This document shows positions 5,507-11,472 of a stretch of DNA of 11,472 nt, in pieces. Source of the DNA: Nitrososphaeraceae archaeon (lineage in GTDB: Archaea > Thermoproteota > Nitrososphaeria > Nitrososphaerales > Nitrososphaeraceae); the NCBI GenBank assembly GCA_030038695.1, contig JASHSN010000184.1, forward strand, positions 1 through 11,472, in the 5' to 3' direction. Within the stretch, counting starts at the first letter, position 1. Each line of letters starts with the position of its first letter. Under the pieces are notes generated by a model. It saw nothing but the letters and a program-made list of their open reading frames with translations, searched no databases and was not told where the DNA came from. Position numbers and translations under genes: made by a program.

Positions 5507-5520
5507 ATCTTAGAAAAGAA
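5507..5520 (+). other. tRNA intron 3 (14 nt, canonical position 37/38)
   Basis: Sequence ATCTTAGAAAAGAA. The outer helix is the anticodon stem (5496-5500 with 5522-5526). The central helix CTCT (5501-5504) with AAAG (5515-5518) has three pairs and one C-A mismatch. Bulges are GGA (5505-5507) and AAA (5519-5521). Only a two-pair internal helix fits. The location is the classic archaeal tRNA intron site, and removal yields the standard Gln loop CTCTGGA. It is very short for an archaeal intron. Confidence 0.75.
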
Positions 5521-5570
5521 ACCTGGAGACAGCAGTTCGAATCTGCTCCGGGCTACTTTTGTTTGCTTAT

Positions 5571-7172
5571 TTATCCTCTTGGACCTGCGTTTCTAATTTC
5601 CTCTCCGACGCTATCGAACTTTTCAAAGTTCTTGACAAATAGCAATGCAAGCCTCTTGGCTGATATATCGTACTTCCTTTTATCTGACCAACTGTTCCTG
5701 GTGTTAAGGACCTCTGTAGGCACTCCTGCGCACGATGTAGGAATATCCAGATTAAAAATATAATCATGGGTAAACGATCTTGTCTCCAGATCTCCAGTCA
5801 ATGCGGCCTTTACCATTGCCCTCGTATGCACAAGATTCATTCTCTTACCAACGCCATATGGTCCGCCGGACCAACCTGTGTTAATGAGATACACCTTAGT
5901 ACTATGCTTAACAATTTTTTGTCCGAGCATCTTAGCGTATTCCATAGCAGAGAATGGCATAAATGGCGCGCCAAAACACTGTGAGAATGTTTCTTTGGGT
6001 TCAGTGATTCCTCTCTCTGTTCCTGCAAGTTTACTCGTATACCCTGACATAAAGTGATACATTGCTCCTTCTTTTGTAAGCCTAGCGATCGGAGGCATCA
6101 CCCCGAAGGCGTCTGCGGTTAGAAAGATAATGACTCGCGGGTGATTTGCAACACTGGGTATAACTGCCCCAGGGATGAAATTGAGAGGGTATGCAGCCCT
6201 AGTGTTTTCTGTGAGACTTCCATCGGAAAAGTCAGGTTTTCTACTACTATGGTCAATAATAACGTTTTCCATTACTGCACCAAATCTTATGGCATTCCAT
6301 ATTTGTGGTTCATTTTCCTTTTTTAAGTTTATGCATTTCGCATAACAACCTCCTTCGAAGTTAAAAATTCCATCATCAGACCACCCATGTTCATCGTCAC
6401 CGATAAGTCGTCTTTCAGGGTCGGCTGATAAGGTAGTCTTTCCTGTACCCGATAATCCGAAAAATAATGCCGTATCTCCATCTCTGCCGACGTTGGCGGC
6501 ACAATGCATAGGAAAGACCCCTTTGCGTGGCAATAGATAATTCATTACAGAAAACATAGCCTTCTTGATCTCTCCTGCGTATGACGTTGACCCGATCAGA
6601 ACGAGGTTTTTCTTGAAATTGATTATAATGAATGTCTCAGATCTTGTCCCTTCCAAGTCACACACTGCACCAAAATCATTTACGGAGAAGAGGGTAAATT
6701 TGGGGTCATGATTTACCAGTTCTATCTCAGTTGGGCGAATAAATATTTGAGTTGCAAAAAGAATTTGCCAGGCTTTATCAGTAATTACTCTTATGGGTAG
6801 CCTATTATCACCGTCAGCTCCAACGAAACCGTCAAAAACAAAAAACTCTTTGCCTTCGACAAACGTTCTCATTCTACCAAACACCATTTCAAACTTTTCT
6901 TCTGAAAGCGGATGGTTAACCTTTCCCCAATCTATCGTGCTGTGTGTCACATCGTCATCGACAATATATCTGTCGTCTGGCGATCTTCCAGTAAATTTGC
7001 CGGTTTTCACCGATAGTGCGCCTGTAGAGGAAAGCTCCCCCTCTCCTTTTTGAATGGCAACCTCCAGTAATTCCGGTACCGAGAGATTTCTGAGAATCTT
7101 GCCAGGTTTGATATCCATTTCTTCGAGTTGCATCAGACATCTCGTGGGGATACTCTCTTGGCTGTCACTCAT
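5571..7172 (-). CDS. pckA: Phosphoenolpyruvate carboxykinase (ATP)
   Basis: A cytoplasmic enzyme of about 533 residues converting oxaloacetate and ATP to PEP, CO2 and ADP, the entry step of gluconeogenesis from C4 acids. The ATP-type family is clear: [13 protein letters not shown] (57-69), MHCAANVG with a metal-binding His (about 222-229), the P-loop [11 protein letters not shown] (239-249), [22 protein letters not shown] (258-279, kinase-2-type Asp and metal/substrate residues), ENTRAAYPL (322-330) and [15 protein letters not shown] (431-445). Length is normal and all key motifs are present. ATG 7172 is preferred: a TATA box centred at about 7201 predicts transcription from about 7175, which would exclude the upstream GTG at 7181. 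In an autotroph using the 3-HP/4-HB cycle it would feed sugar synthesis. It is convergent with the tRNA gene. Confidence 0.96.
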   Translation of the reverse strand: MSDSQESIPTRCLMQLEEMDIKPGKILRNLSVPELLEVAIQKGEGELSSTGALSVKTGKFTGRSPDDRYIVDDDVTHSTIDWGKVNHPLSEEKFEMVFGRMRTFVEGKEFFVFDGFVGADGDNRLPIRVITDKAWQILFATQIFIRPTEIELVNHDPKFTLFSVNDFGAVCDLEGTRSETFIIINFKKNLVLIGSTSYAGEIKKAMFSVMNYLLPRKGVFPMHCAANVGRDGDTALFFGLSGTGKTTLSADPERRLIGDDEHGWSDDGIFNFEGGCYAKCINLKKENEPQIWNAIRFGAVMENVIIDHSSRKPDFSDGSLTENTRAAYPLNFIPGAVIPSVANHPRVIIFLTADAFGVMPPIARLTKEGAMYHFMSGYTSKLAGTERGITEPKETFSQCFGAPFMPFSAMEYAKMLGQKIVKHSTKVYLINTGWSGGPYGVGKRMNLVHTRAMVKAALTGDLETRSFTHDYIFNLDIPTSCAGVPTEVLNTRNSWSDKRKYDISAKRLALLFVKNFEKFDSVGEEIRNAGPRG

Positions 7173-7197
7173 TGGCACCACTTAAACGTGAACTTGC

Positions 7198-7205
7198 ATA
7201 TTTAA
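7198..7205 (-). promoter_or_regulatory. TATA box for pckA
   Basis: The minus strand reads TTAAATAT inside AATTAAATATGC, centred about 29 bp before the ATG at 7172. It implies a leader of only a few bases and decides in favour of ATG 7172 over GTG 7181. Confidence 0.5.
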
Positions 7206-7333
7206 TTGATTTCCTAGTCTTTGAATTGGGAATACTCATCTAAAAATAGACAAAAACGTACGGATTTCAGTCCAGTACTTGCCTTTGCCTCTACCATCTA
7301 TAAGAACATCTTGTCAAATTTGTATATCCTAAC

Positions 7334-7342
7334 ATTATAAAA
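7334..7342 (+). promoter_or_regulatory. TATA box for the DUF151-family gene
   Basis: ATTATAAAA is centred 35 bp before the ATG at 7373, predicting a start near 7364 and a leader of about 9 nt. Confidence 0.5.
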
Positions 7343-7372
7343 TCAAATATTCACAACCCTTAATTCTTAGCA

Positions 7373-7828
7373 ATGCTATATTTGACTGTAAAACACATGC
7401 CTGATGATGTTCCGGATATAGGTGAAGAGTATATCTTGGCAAAAATAGACTTTGTGGGTTTTGTTGACCAACTGCAGCTGGAAGGCATTGTGATATTAAA
7501 GACATTTGAAGGGAAAGAATTTCCAATGCGTGCTTTTTCAGGCGAAGTTGCAAGACATATCGCACGTTTCCGAGACGGTGATAAAAATTCTATACCTACG
7601 ATCTACAACCTAGTTGAAGAGATAGCAGTTAGCAGGGACTTACTCTTAATGGAAGTTCGAGTTTATCAGAGTGGCTCAGTTCTACGTGCAAACTTATATT
7701 TTAAAAGTAGAAATGAGAATTTGGTGTTGAGAAATTATCGTGCATCAGATTCAATTGCCCTAGCGGCTTACTACGATGTACCAATCAAAGTAAGAAAGAA
7801 GTTATTTGAAGAAGCAATACAACAGTAA
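7373..7828 (+). CDS. Bifunctional nuclease (BFN/DUF151) family protein
   Basis: A 151-residue cytoplasmic protein. Residues about 37-143 match the DUF151/BFN fold: LEGIVILKTFEGKEFPMRAF (36-55; the family's 'v.L...g.r.lPi.ig..ea'), a helix with IPTIYNLVEEIAV (74-86), VRVYQSGSVLRANLYF (95-110) and the signature RASDSIALAAYYDVPIKV (123-140; usually RPSDAIALALR...PI). Related plant and bacterial proteins have been reported with nuclease activity, but the role in archaea is not established. The extra N-terminal 35 residues form another beta-rich segment. ATG 7373 fits the TATA box upstream. It stands alone, divergent from pckA across 200 bp. Confidence 0.85.
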   Translation: MLYLTVKHMPDDVPDIGEEYILAKIDFVGFVDQLQLEGIVILKTFEGKEFPMRAFSGEVARHIARFRDGDKNSIPTIYNLVEEIAVSRDLLLMEVRVYQSGSVLRANLYFKSRNENLVLRNYRASDSIALAAYYDVPIKVRKKLFEEAIQQ

Positions 7829-8016
7829 ATTAAATCCCAAAATGTCTATAGAATACTAAATAAAAGACAATTTGAAATCTTATCTAAACTCTACGCGTTC
7901 CTTTCGTCTCTCGCTTGTTCGTTTGTAGCGAATGTTTCAGAACGGTTACCTCTAGTGTTTACATTATATATATTGAACTTGAATATCATAAGCCTTTACC
8001 AAAGATTACAAACAAT

Positions 8017-8376
8017 TCATGGAAAAGGTAGTTCGATCGGCACGTTATCAGTGTTGTAAATTTTGGATTCAAAACCGATTGAATTTGTGTCGTTTTTAAT
8101 TGGACTTAATACTGTTAGGAAATTGTCCATACACTTAATATCGCCCATACATAGTTGTAGTTCTTGGTTCAACTGAACTAGATAATATAGACTAATATTG
8201 GCAACCTCTGTTGTCGCCTCAGCTCTTTGCTGAATATAGCATAACAGTAAGCTCCAAGTTAATACGCTCACTAGCACTTGTGATGTATGTCTGATATTCT
8301 TCTCATGAATCAGATCACGGTTAGATATATTTGACTTGACGAAACTATTGCTGTATCTAAAACATGAAATAAACAA
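8017..8376 (-). CDS. Doubtful small secreted protein
   Basis: An open frame of 119 residues from TTG 8376. It has a plausible export signal, but not at the very start: basic stretch NIRHTS, hydrophobic core QVLVSVLTWSLLLCYI (about 33-48), likely cut after AEA (about 54). The mature part is about 65 residues with a Cys pair (CMGDIKC, about 76-82) and ends PIELPFP. No ATG lies before the signal. A TATA-like run on the minus strand (CTTAATAAATAC, about 8393-8404) is too close to the TTG for normal spacing. Either translation begins at a non-standard codon further in, or this is not a gene. No family recognised. Confidence 0.35.
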   Translation of the reverse strand: MFISCFRYSNSFVKSNISNRDLIHEKNIRHTSQVLVSVLTWSLLLCYIQQRAEATTEVANISLYYLVQLNQELQLCMGDIKCMDNFLTVLSPIKNDTNSIGFESKIYNTDNVPIELPFP

Positions 8377-8843
8377 GAATAACTTATCTAGACGTATTTA
8401 TTAAGATACCATAACGTGATTAAATTCATTTAGGATTCAAATATTACCGTTCAATCTCACATAATGAACTCTAAATTCCCTTAAAATAACTCCATAGTAA
8501 TAATCGAATGTACTATAACTAAATAATATGAATAAGTTAGAATGAGCATACCTATTTCCTGTTTAGAAAGTGAATACCGTCAACAACGCACTTGAGGTTT
8601 TAATGTGGAACGCACTACCTACCGATTCATTTTCCAAATATGATCAGACTCAAGGAATTTAAGTTTGACCCGTTCAATCAATATAAAAGTTATTAATGAA
8701 TTTTACCTTTTTATATGATCGTGGCTTTTTGAAGAACTCATGAAATTGGGTGAATATCCAGATACCTTTCTAAGACTTCTAGTGGCTTTTTTCACCTGAG
8801 CGCGCCACAAAGACTGATTAAACTTAGCATACATGACCTCACA
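8377..8843. other. Long AT-rich intergenic region, no gene seen
   Basis: 467 bp with no convincing coding frame or RNA gene. It contains the upstream region of the doubtful minus-strand ORF and that of the aldo/keto reductase. The only structure noted is GTGGC (8782-8786) with GCCAC (8804-8808) around a 17-base loop that includes a T-run, and a TTAAACTT stretch (8818-8825) that may be the reductase TATA box. Confidence 0.6.
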
Positions 8844-9860
8844 ATGAATGATATGAATAAAAAATTCTACCAACTAGCTCCAGATTTGAGAATTTGCAGA
8901 ATAATCAACGGTATGTGGCAGGTTGCAGGTGGACATGGAGATATCGATCGGGAATTGGCAATCGGAGACATGGTGGAATATCACGATTCCGGTTTTACTA
9001 CTTGGGATCTGGCAGATATTTATGGCCCAGCAGAAGATTTCATTGGAGATTTCAGGTGTAGATTATTGGCACTAAAAGGAAAAGAAGAACTCGATAGAAT
9101 TCAGGGATTAACAAAATGGGTGCCACAGCCAGGAAGAATTACACGTACTGTCGTTAATGAAAATATAGAAAGATCGCTTCGCAGAATGAGTGTTAGTTCG
9201 CTGGATTTACTTCAATTCCACTGGTGGGATTATAACAATCCGTATTACATGGACGCACTAAAATACCTATCAGATCTAAGGGATAAAGGAATAATCAAAC
9301 ATATAGGTCTTACAAATTTTGATACTGAACGTATGCAGATCATGATAGATTCAAAAGTACAAATCGTATCAAACCAGGTTCAATATTCAATTGTTGATCG
9401 AAGACCAGAAGTTCAGATGATCCCATTTTGTCTGAAGCATAATCTCAGTCTCTTAGCCTATGGGACCCTGTGTGGAGGGCTGATGTCAGAGCGCTGGCTA
9501 GGAAGAATACATCCATCTACTACTGAATTAAATACATTAAGCTTACGAAAATACACGAAGATGATTGATGCGTGGGGTGGATGGAATTTGTTCCAAGACC
9601 TTTTATCGGCTTTGAAGAAAATTGCACAGAAACACAGAGTAAGTATTGCAAACGTAGCAACCAATTATATTCTTGCCAAGGCTACAGTAGCAGGCGTTAT
9701 TATCGGTGTTAGACTTGGAATAGTTGATCACAGAAACGATAATTTGCAGGTATTCAACTTTTGTTTGGATAGGTCAGATTGTGATGCTATAGATGCTGTA
9801 TGTACAAAATCAAATAACTTGTTTGAAATAATTGGAGATTGTGGTGATGAGTATAGATAA
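8844..9860 (+). CDS. Aldo/keto reductase
   Basis: A 338-residue NAD(P)H-dependent oxidoreductase with the AKR (beta/alpha)8 barrel. The catalytic tetrad can be placed: Asp55 and Tyr60 in WDLADIYGPAE, Lys91 in LTKWVP, His126 in LLQFHWWDY. Cofactor and barrel residues include GLTNFD (155-160), SNQVQYSIVDRRPE (176-189), LLAYGTLCGGLMS (203-215) and the C-terminal VIIGVR (285-290), where NAD(P)H-binding AKRs usually carry the phosphate-contacting loop. Substrate cannot be told from sequence. ATG 8844 is used; ATG 8853 is an alternative that would fit a TATA-like TTAAACTT centred at about 8821 better. It stands alone, with 359 bp before the next gene. Confidence 0.93.
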   Translation: MNDMNKKFYQLAPDLRICRIINGMWQVAGGHGDIDRELAIGDMVEYHDSGFTTWDLADIYGPAEDFIGDFRCRLLALKGKEELDRIQGLTKWVPQPGRITRTVVNENIERSLRRMSVSSLDLLQFHWWDYNNPYYMDALKYLSDLRDKGIIKHIGLTNFDTERMQIMIDSKVQIVSNQVQYSIVDRRPEVQMIPFCLKHNLSLLAYGTLCGGLMSERWLGRIHPSTTELNTLSLRKYTKMIDAWGGWNLFQDLLSALKKIAQKHRVSIANVATNYILAKATVAGVIIGVRLGIVDHRNDNLQVFNFCLDRSDCDAIDAVCTKSNNLFEIIGDCGDEYR

Positions 9861-10219
9861 TATTACAAGAAGGCAACAAGTGGATTCTTATACTTGTTCC
9901 CAGACGACGAATATTTCGTTAGAGGAGATTAGGAGGTAATTACTAGTAGAATTGCACAGATGGTTATTAAACATCACATCAATCTAGTCATAGTTTTATT
10001 TATAGATGTAGATAGCATTCATCAAGAGTCTATCTATAGAGTTATCAAGGAAAAATTGATTTAGAACGTTTGGGATGTTGTGAATTTTATGAACAGGACT
10101 TTTATAAACAGACACTGTGAAAAGTAGCATGCCAATTAGTAGATATACACTCGAAAAGGCATACGCAAAGATTCATCTTAAAACCTTTTTAGCTTTAGTT
10201 CTGTACTATTCTGCGCTTT
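9861..10219. other. Intergenic region, no gene seen
   Basis: 359 bp between the reductase and the carboxylase gene. It holds a small perfect inverted repeat ACGAA-tat-TTCGT (9906-9918), a purine-rich AGGAGGT run (about 9930-9936) with no well-placed start codon after it, and a loose inverted pair built from tagatag/ctatcta units (about 10005-10040). The last 45 bp contain the probable promoter of the carboxylase. Nothing else recognised. Confidence 0.6.
10177..10196 (+). promoter_or_regulatory. Probable TATA region of the carboxylase gene
   Basis: CTTAAAACC (10177-10185) and TTTTTAGCTTT (10186-10196) are both TATA-like. The first would give a leader of about 13 nt; the second an almost leaderless transcript for ATG 10220. 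Confidence 0.35.
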
Positions 10220-11472
10220 ATGGATTTTATAGACCTTGAAGAAAAAAGGAAGCAGCATCTATTGGGAGGCGGACAGGAAAAACAAGAAGAGCTCAGAAGA
10301 AGAGGAAAGTTGACTGCGTTTGAAAGGATGAACACATTGTTTGACCCTGGAACATTTATAGAGATCGATCCTTTCACGACCCATGAATGTTCTGATTTTG
10401 GATTAGAAAAGAGAAAATTTCTCGGAGATGGTGTTGTTACAGGACACGGCACAATTGATGGCAGGCTAGTCTATGCCTTCTCACATGACTTCACGGTCTT
10501 AGGTGGATCTCTGGGCTTGGCTTTTGCTTCTAAAGTGTGCAAGATAATGAATCTTGCGTTGAAACAAGGGGTGCCAATCATCGGGATAAACGAATCAGGA
10601 GGCGCACGCATACAGGAAGGTGTAGCTAGTTTAGCGGGATATGCTGAGATTTTTGATAGAAATGTAAAAGCATCAGGTGTTGTTCCCCAAATATCACTTA
10701 TAATGGGCCCGTGTGCGGGAGGAGCCGTCTATTCGCCAGCACTAACGGACTTTATAATCATGACTAGAGCATCTTACATGTTTATCACAGGTCCCGAAGT
10801 TGTAAGAGAAGTTACTAATGAGAAGGTAAACTTTGATGAGTTAGGAGGAGCTAGAGTCCATAACGAAAAAAGTGGAGTTGCTCACTTCATTGCAGAAGAC
10901 GAACATGAATGTTTCGTAATCCTTCGATCACTTCTTTCGTTCATCCCTTTGAACAACCTTGAGAATGCACCTCGCATAACCCCAAAAGATGATCCCAATA
11001 GACATGATGAAGAACTTGACTCGATTCTTCCCGACAATCCAAACAGAGCGTATAACATGGAGGTGGTGATAAGGAAAGTTATGGACAATGGAGATTTCTT
11101 GGAGATCCACAAATACTGGGCAAGAAACATACTTGTAGGATTTGCAAGGCTCGATGGCAACTCCGTGGGTGTTGTAGCCAACAATCCAGAAGCTTTGGCG
11201 GGAGTTTTGGATATCAATTCTTGCGACAAGGCAGCGCGTTTTACGAGGTTCTGTGACTGCTTCAATATTCCATTAATTGCTTTTGTTGATGTACCAGGCT
11301 TTCTGCCTGGAACCAGTCAGGAATGGGGAGGAATTATAAGACATGGGGCAAAGCTTCTTTATGCCTTTTCAGAAGCTACTGTGCCACGGCTTACGGTCAT
11401 AACAAGAAAAGCATACGGCGGAGCTTACGATGTGATGAACAGCAAACATATAGGGGCTGATTACAATTTTGC
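10220..11472 (+). CDS. Acyl-CoA (acetyl/propionyl-CoA) carboxylase carboxyltransferase subunit, 3' end outside window
   Basis: The first 417 residues of a protein usually about 510-530 long; the frame is open to the window edge. It transfers CO2 from carboxybiotin to acyl-CoA. Family blocks seen: [22 protein letters not shown] (16-37), [13 protein letters not shown] (123-135, first oxyanion-hole region), [17 protein letters not shown] (162-178), [13 protein letters not shown] (187-199), [15 protein letters not shown] (355-369) and [19 protein letters not shown] (396-414). The Asp at 404 (GGAYD) matches the position associated with propionyl-CoA preference in Streptomyces PccB, whereas acetyl-CoA-preferring paralogues carry other residues. 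In Thaumarchaeota one enzyme is held to carboxylate both acetyl- and propionyl-CoA in the 3-HP/4-HB CO2-fixation cycle. Biotin carboxylase and carrier genes are not in this window and may lie downstream. ATG 10220 is the natural start. Confidence 0.95.
   Translation, partial: MDFIDLEEKRKQHLLGGGQEKQEELRRRGKLTAFERMNTLFDPGTFIEIDPFTTHECSDFGLEKRKFLGDGVVTGHGTIDGRLVYAFSHDFTVLGGSLGLAFASKVCKIMNLALKQGVPIIGINESGGARIQEGVASLAGYAEIFDRNVKASGVVPQISLIMGPCAGGAVYSPALTDFIIMTRASYMFITGPEVVREVTNEKVNFDELGGARVHNEKSGVAHFIAEDEHECFVILRSLLSFIPLNNLENAPRITPKDDPNRHDEELDSILPDNPNRAYNMEVVIRKVMDNGDFLEIHKYWARNILVGFARLDGNSVGVVANNPEALAGVLDINSCDKAARFTRFCDCFNIPLIAFVDVPGFLPGTSQEWGGIIRHGAKLLYAFSEATVPRLTVITRKAYGGAYDVMNSKHIGADYNF

Larger units (their letters stand above)
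5419..5555 (+). tRNA. tRNA-Gln (anticodon CTG) interrupted by three introns
   Basis: The primary gene is 137 nt. Removing 5429-5460, 5473-5490 and 5507-5520 leaves 73 nt that fold completely. Acceptor is AGCCCGG (5419-5425) with CCGGGCT (5548-5554) and discriminator A5555. Then T8 C9; D stem GTCT/GGAT with loop AGTGGCCAA; T26; anticodon stem TCAGG (5496-5500) with CCTGG (5522-5526); loop CTCTGGA with anticodon CTG; variable loop AGAC; T stem AGCAG/CTGCT with loop TTCGAAT. The A1-T72 pair, the anticodon loop and the TCGTCTAGTGG-like D region all fit Gln identity. No CCA is encoded. The gene would read CAG codons. It is convergent with pckA, 15 bp away. The T-rich stretch after 5556 probably ends transcription. 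Structure was folded by hand. Confidence 0.9.

Noticed and set aside
5490..5511. Reading the RNA gene as tRNA-Leu(CAG), with AGGAT/ATCTT as anticodon stem
   Set aside because: The loop would be 12 nt, no long variable arm forms, and the Gln reading gives complete pairing and matching splice motifs.
8782..8808. GTGGC/GCCAC hairpin before the aldo/keto reductase as riboswitch or terminator
   Set aside because: The stem is five pairs with a 17-base loop and there is no transcript from a preceding plus-strand gene nearby; too weak to call.
9960..10064. 34-codon ORF starting ATG after an AGGAGGT run
   Set aside because: The purine run is over 20 nt from the ATG, the peptide has no recognisable feature, and there is no clear promoter.

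Overview
The window looks like chromosomal DNA of an ammonia-oxidising archaeon (Thaumarchaeota/Nitrososphaeria). The evidence is archaeal/eukaryotic-type ribosomal proteins L32e and L19e, an archaeal-style tRNA gene with bulge-helix-bulge introns, TATA-like boxes about 25-35 bp before start codons with very short leaders, GTG/TTG starts, and a biotin-dependent acyl-CoA carboxylase beta subunit of the kind used in the thaumarchaeal 3-hydroxypropionate/4-hydroxybutyrate carbon-fixation cycle. Base composition is AT-rich and intergenic gaps are generous. A low-GC soil lineage (Nitrososphaeraceae/Nitrosocosmicus-like) is a guess from general character, not shown by the sequence.

Layout. Positions 1-242 hold the C-terminal end of an unrecognised helical protein. 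A 370 bp gap follows, containing a start-less zinc-finger-like fragment, then a small secreted His-rich protein (612-908, +). Convergent to it is a multi-pass membrane protein with an extracytoplasmic domain (1038-2183, -). Next come L32e and L19e as a two-gene minus-strand unit (3316-2411), divergent from an Fe/Mn superoxide dismutase (3450-4052, +). A YkgJ-type cysteine-cluster protein (4213-4932, -) and a small unknown protein (5012-5374, +) share a compact divergent promoter region. They are followed by a tRNA-Gln(CTG) gene split by three introns (5419-5555, +), convergent with ATP-dependent PEP carboxykinase (5571-7172, -). Then come a bifunctional-nuclease-family (DUF151) protein (7373-7828, +), a doubtful small secreted ORF (8017-8376, -), an aldo/keto reductase (8844-9860, +) and the first 417 codons of the acyl-CoA carboxylase carboxyltransferase subunit (10220 to window end, +).

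How the genes relate. Apart from the L32e-L19e pair, nearly every gene appears to have its own promoter, so this is not one pathway cluster. PEP carboxykinase (oxaloacetate/PEP interconversion) and the carboxylase beta subunit (acetyl/propionyl-CoA carboxylation) both belong to central carbon metabolism of an autotroph; SOD covers oxidative stress.

The most notable element is the tRNA-Gln gene. Removing segments of 32, 18 and 14 nt gives a 73-nt tRNA with complete cloverleaf pairing and anticodon CTG. The first intron has a perfect bulge-4 bp helix-bulge core that uses acceptor-stem nucleotides. I see no defence system, CRISPR array, insertion sequence or integrated element.
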